This document shows positions 5,464 through 7,848 of a DNA stretch of 7,848 nt, in pieces. Location: NCBI GenBank assembly GCA_946543465.1, contig CAMNLR010000114.1, forward strand, positions 1-7,848. The letters are read 5' to 3'. The notes below the pieces were generated by a model that ran no database searches, was not told the origin of the DNA, and was given only the letters and a program-made list of their open reading frames with translations. The position numbers and the translations under genes were made by a program. Source of the DNA: CAG-791 sp002390025. GTDB lineage: Bacteria > Bacillota > Clostridia > Lachnospirales > Lachnospiraceae. Each line of letters begins with the position of its first letter. The first letter of the stretch is position 1.

Positions 5464-5535
5464 CAAAAGCGGAAAGGCTTTCCAATGTTAAACCATAATG
5501 GTTTTCCATAGTAAAACCACTGTGGTTTTCCATAG
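5464..5535. repeat. Three tandem 24-bp units, each with a hairpin
   Basis: Two units (5488-5511 and 5512-5535) agree at 20 of 24 positions; a third (5464-5487) is degenerate, agreeing at about 15 of 24. Each of the good units contains an inverted repeat, AACCA-N3-TGGTT, whose loop differs (TAA or CTG) while the stem is kept. The degenerate unit instead has GGAAAG-G-CTTTCC. The shared tail is GGTTTTCCATAG. The array lies between the P-type ATPase and the distal promoter of the next operon. Confidence 0.7.
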
Positions 5536-5543
5536 CAGAACAA

Positions 5544-5570
5544 GTGCGGCAGAGAATCTCCCTGCCGCAC
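5544..5570 (-). terminator. Probable terminator of the P-type ATPase gene
   Basis: GTGCGGCAG and CTGCCGCAC form a perfect 9-bp GC-rich stem with a nine-base loop, about 115 bases beyond the ATPase stop codon. On the minus strand it is followed by TTGTTCTG, a weak T-run, so termination is likely but not certain. It could also serve as an mRNA 3'-end stabiliser. Confidence 0.45.
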
Positions 5571-5684
5571 CTGTTTCGCGTCCCTCCTGCTGTATGCAAA
5601 CCGCAGCCGGGGTACCTGACACTCTTCCGGAATGTCACATCCGGCCTTGTCCTCCCCTTCTGCGTCCCGGCAGGCAGCCGGTCT
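5571..5684. other. Sequence after the P-type ATPase without a supported gene
   Basis: No gene, promoter or strong terminator is visible. One short dyad, CCGGA-N8-TCCGG, lies at 5627-5644. A plus-strand open frame across the array and this stretch (5498-5716) gives a low-complexity peptide starting in the repeats and overlaps the ATPase 3' end, so it is not called. Confidence 0.5.
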
Positions 5685-7769
5685 TTACAGCAGATTCTTC
5701 ATACTGTCTATACTGAAATAAATGGTGGAAATATTGTGCAGAAGCGCTGCCCGCGCCGGAGGCATCATGCCGAGCAGGCCCAGGCCGATCAGGCCTCCGT
5801 TGAAGGTCATGATCCGGCGGTAATTGCCGTCGATCCGCGCCATGAGCGCACTGCTCAGCCTGCGCAGGATAACGAGCTCGCGCAGATCATCCGCAGAGAT
5901 CGTGATATCGGCGATCTCACGAGCGATCGCGGCACCCGCGGCAATCGCGATACCGGCATCGGCCTCGGAAAGTGCCGGCGAATCATTGATGCCGTCTCCG
6001 ATCATAACGACCTTGCGGCCAGCCTCATGCTCGCGGCGGATAAAGGACGCCTTGTCTTCGGGAAGTACCTCGGAGTAAAACTCGTCCATTCCCAGACGCG
6101 CCGCCACCGAAGCTGCCGTCCTGTGACTGTCTCCCGTCATCATGACGACACGTGTAAAGCCCTCGCCGTGAAGCATGTCGACGACCCTGAGCGCCTCCTC
6201 GCGGATGGGATCCTCGATACAGATCACTGCGGCAAGTTCTCCGCCCAGAGCCAGATAGAGCAGGGAGCAGTCATCCGGCAGATTGTCGAATTTCTCCCTC
6301 TCGTCTTCCCCTTCGGGCAGCCGGCATTTTTCATCTTCGAAAATAAAATGATAGCTTCCGATCAGGGCGCGTACGCCGTCAATGGAACTGGCAATTCCGT
6401 GGGCAACGACATATTCCACTTTGGCATGGCGCTCTTCATGGATGAGCTGTCTCTCCTGCGCTTCCCGGACCACCGCATTCGCGATGGAGTGGGGAAAATG
6501 CTCCTCCAGGCAGGCCGCAAGCCGCAGCATCTCCTTCTCTTCCCCGCCGCCGAAGGTGATCACCCGGCGGACACTGGGAGTCGCATTGGTCAGAGTCCCC
6601 GTCTTGTCAAACACAATGGTATCGGCCTGGGCGACAGCCTCCAGGAACTTGCCTCCCTTGACATTGATGTGATGGTCGCTGCACTCACGCATGGCAGAGA
6701 GCACCGAAATCGGCATGGCCAGCTTGAGGGCACAGGAAAAATCGACCATCAGGAAGGAAAGAGCCCTTGTCGCATTGCGGGTCAGAAGCCAGGCGAGGGC
6801 AGTTCCGCCCAGCGACCAGGGAACCAGGGAATCGGCCAGATGTGCCGCCCGGCTCTCGGTTGAAGATTTGAGCTTTTCCGAATCCTCGATCATATGCACG
6901 ATCTTGTCGTAGCGGCCGCTGCCCAGCGCCTTCTCGACCCGGATCTGGAGTTCGCCCTCCTCCAGCACTGTTCCGGCATAGACATAGGCTCCTTCGCTCT
7001 TTGCCACCGGCAGGGACTCTCCGGTCATCGAGGCCTGGTTGACAGCTCCCTCGCCCGCCTGCACATGTCCGTCGAGAGGGATGATATTGCCTGTGCGGAC
7101 CACGATACAGTCCCCGGGACGGATCCGGTCAACAGCCATGAGGACCTCGTCGCCTTCCCCGGTCTTCACCCAGGCCCTGTCGACATTCAGGTACATGCGC
7201 CGGGCCAGATCATCTACAGATTTCTTGTGTGTCCACTCCTCGAGAAGACTGCCCATATCCAGAAGGAACATGACAGATCCGGCCGTCGAATAATCGCTTC
7301 TGAGAAGAGATACAGCGATCGTCGTCGCGTCCAGGACAGGAACCTCCATGCGTCCCTTGCGAAGGCAGTTCAGACCCTCGCAGATATACCGGGCGGCTTT
7401 GCCCAGGCAGTACAGACGGCGGAAGGGAACCGGCAGAAGAACCGTTCGCAGAGCGCGGCTGACCACCAGGAAAAACAGTTTGTCTTCATAAGTGCGGCTC
7501 AGTTCCCGCCCCGTATGTTCGGGCACTTCCACTTCGGAGCGCTCGTAGCTAAAGTCCGAGAGTGCCCCGATGACGGCCTCCCTCGTTTCTTTCTTTTTAT
7601 TATATAAAATCGTCACATCCATTGTGCGCTCGGAAACGGTCACTTTTTCGATTCCACTCTGCGCCTGCAGATAATAATGCAGCTTGTCCGCCTGTGCTGC
7701 TGTCATTCTCCGCTGCAGCATCCGCACGCGCATACGCCCTCCGGATTCGTGTAATATTCTGCATTTCAT
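5685..7769 (-). CDS. Heavy-metal-translocating P1B-type ATPase
   Basis: This membrane pump of 694 residues moves a metal cation, presumably outward, at the expense of ATP. The first 75 residues resemble a degenerate metal-binding (HMA-like) domain without CxxC. Visible motifs: actuator TGES (249-252), phosphorylation DKTGTLT with Asp388, the EEHFPHS nucleotide-domain histidine region (422-428), MTGD (544-547) and GDGIND (591-596). The membrane motif before the phosphorylation site is SCA (345-347) within VDFSCALKLAMP, instead of the CPC of copper pumps or SPC of others. Membrane helices near the C-terminus carry N657 and HNIST (678-682), with a typical ending SMKNLL. The protein is complete. 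The metal cannot be read with certainty; iron, manganese or zinc are candidates. ATG 7769 has AGGAAAG upstream. I see no copy of the flavodoxin-operon operator before it, although only 79 upstream bases are visible. Confidence 0.93.
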   Translation of the reverse strand: MKCRILHESGGRMRVRMLQRRMTAAQADKLHYYLQAQSGIEKVTVSERTMDVTILYNKKKETREAVIGALSDFSYERSEVEVPEHTGRELSRTYEDKLFFLVVSRALRTVLLPVPFRRLYCLGKAARYICEGLNCLRKGRMEVPVLDATTIAVSLLRSDYSTAGSVMFLLDMGSLLEEWTHKKSVDDLARRMYLNVDRAWVKTGEGDEVLMAVDRIRPGDCIVVRTGNIIPLDGHVQAGEGAVNQASMTGESLPVAKSEGAYVYAGTVLEEGELQIRVEKALGSGRYDKIVHMIEDSEKLKSSTESRAAHLADSLVPWSLGGTALAWLLTRNATRALSFLMVDFSCALKLAMPISVLSAMRECSDHHINVKGGKFLEAVAQADTIVFDKTGTLTNATPSVRRVITFGGGEEKEMLRLAACLEEHFPHSIANAVVREAQERQLIHEERHAKVEYVVAHGIASSIDGVRALIGSYHFIFEDEKCRLPEGEDEREKFDNLPDDCSLLYLALGGELAAVICIEDPIREEALRVVDMLHGEGFTRVVMMTGDSHRTAASVAARLGMDEFYSEVLPEDKASFIRREHEAGRKVVMIGDGINDSPALSEADAGIAIAAGAAIAREIADITISADDLRELVILRRLSSALMARIDGNYRRIMTFNGGLIGLGLLGMMPPARAALLHNISTIYFSIDSMKNLL

Positions 7770-7803
7770 ACTAATCTTTCCTTTTTTCGATATTTGCCTC
7801 AGA

Positions 7804-7820
7804 CACTTACATAGTAAGTG
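7804..7820. promoter_or_regulatory. Palindrome upstream of the P-type ATPase, possible operator
   Basis: CACTTAC-ATA-GTAAGTG is a perfect 7-bp inverted repeat 34 bases upstream of the ATPase start. On the minus strand a possible promoter (TTGTGC, 17 bases, TATGTA) places its -10 box inside the palindrome. The sequence differs from the RGTTAG-type operators, so a separate regulator is likely if it is an operator at all. Confidence 0.4.
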
Positions 7821-7848
7821 CTGTCATCATGCACAAGGTTCTCAACCA

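Noticed and set aside
5464..5535. CRISPR array
   Set aside because: The units are directly adjacent without unique spacers, there are only three, and no cas gene is present.
5544..6863. Plus-strand open frame of 439 codons antisense to the P-type ATPase
   Set aside because: The opposite strand carries all P1B ATPase motifs. The antisense peptide is rich in Arg, His and Gln, resembles no family I know, and starts in the intergenic hairpin.

Overview
The window reads as chromosome of an anaerobic Gram-positive bacterium of the class Clostridia, most likely a gut-type Lachnospiraceae or relative. This rests on the mid-GC coding sequence, purine-rich Shine-Dalgarno sites, the short Clostridium/Megasphaera-type flavodoxin, and the DUF2325 and DUF3793 families, which I know mainly from Clostridia. 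The assignment comes from reading the sequence, not from a search.

Every supported gene lies on the minus strand, so transcription runs from high to low coordinates. From the right: a heavy-metal P1B-type ATPase (5685-7769); a 428-base regulatory interval (5257-5684) with tandem hairpin repeats, two promoters and three copies of an 18-bp palindromic operator; a three-gene operon of DUF2325 protein, DUF3793 protein and flavodoxin (3789-5256); a gene-free interval with a hairpin terminator, then a promoter with a fourth operator copy (3456-3788); a two-gene ABC exporter, ATPase then FtsX-type permease (418-3455), ending in a strong terminator; and a tRNA-Pro gene with anticodon AGG, its own promoter and terminator (about 110-293). 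A possible partial reading frame leaves the left edge.

The main observation is a shared operator, consensus RGTTAG-N6-YTAACY. It sits on or next to the -10 box of both promoters of the flavodoxin operon and of the ABC exporter promoter. One dimeric repressor, not encoded here, therefore probably controls the redox operon and the exporter together. Flavodoxin commonly replaces ferredoxin under iron limitation and a metal-transporting ATPase lies next door, so metal or redox sensing is a reasonable guess, but nothing in the window proves the signal. The functions of DUF2325 and DUF3793 and the exporter's substrate are unknown, so this is a candidate uncharacterised regulon.
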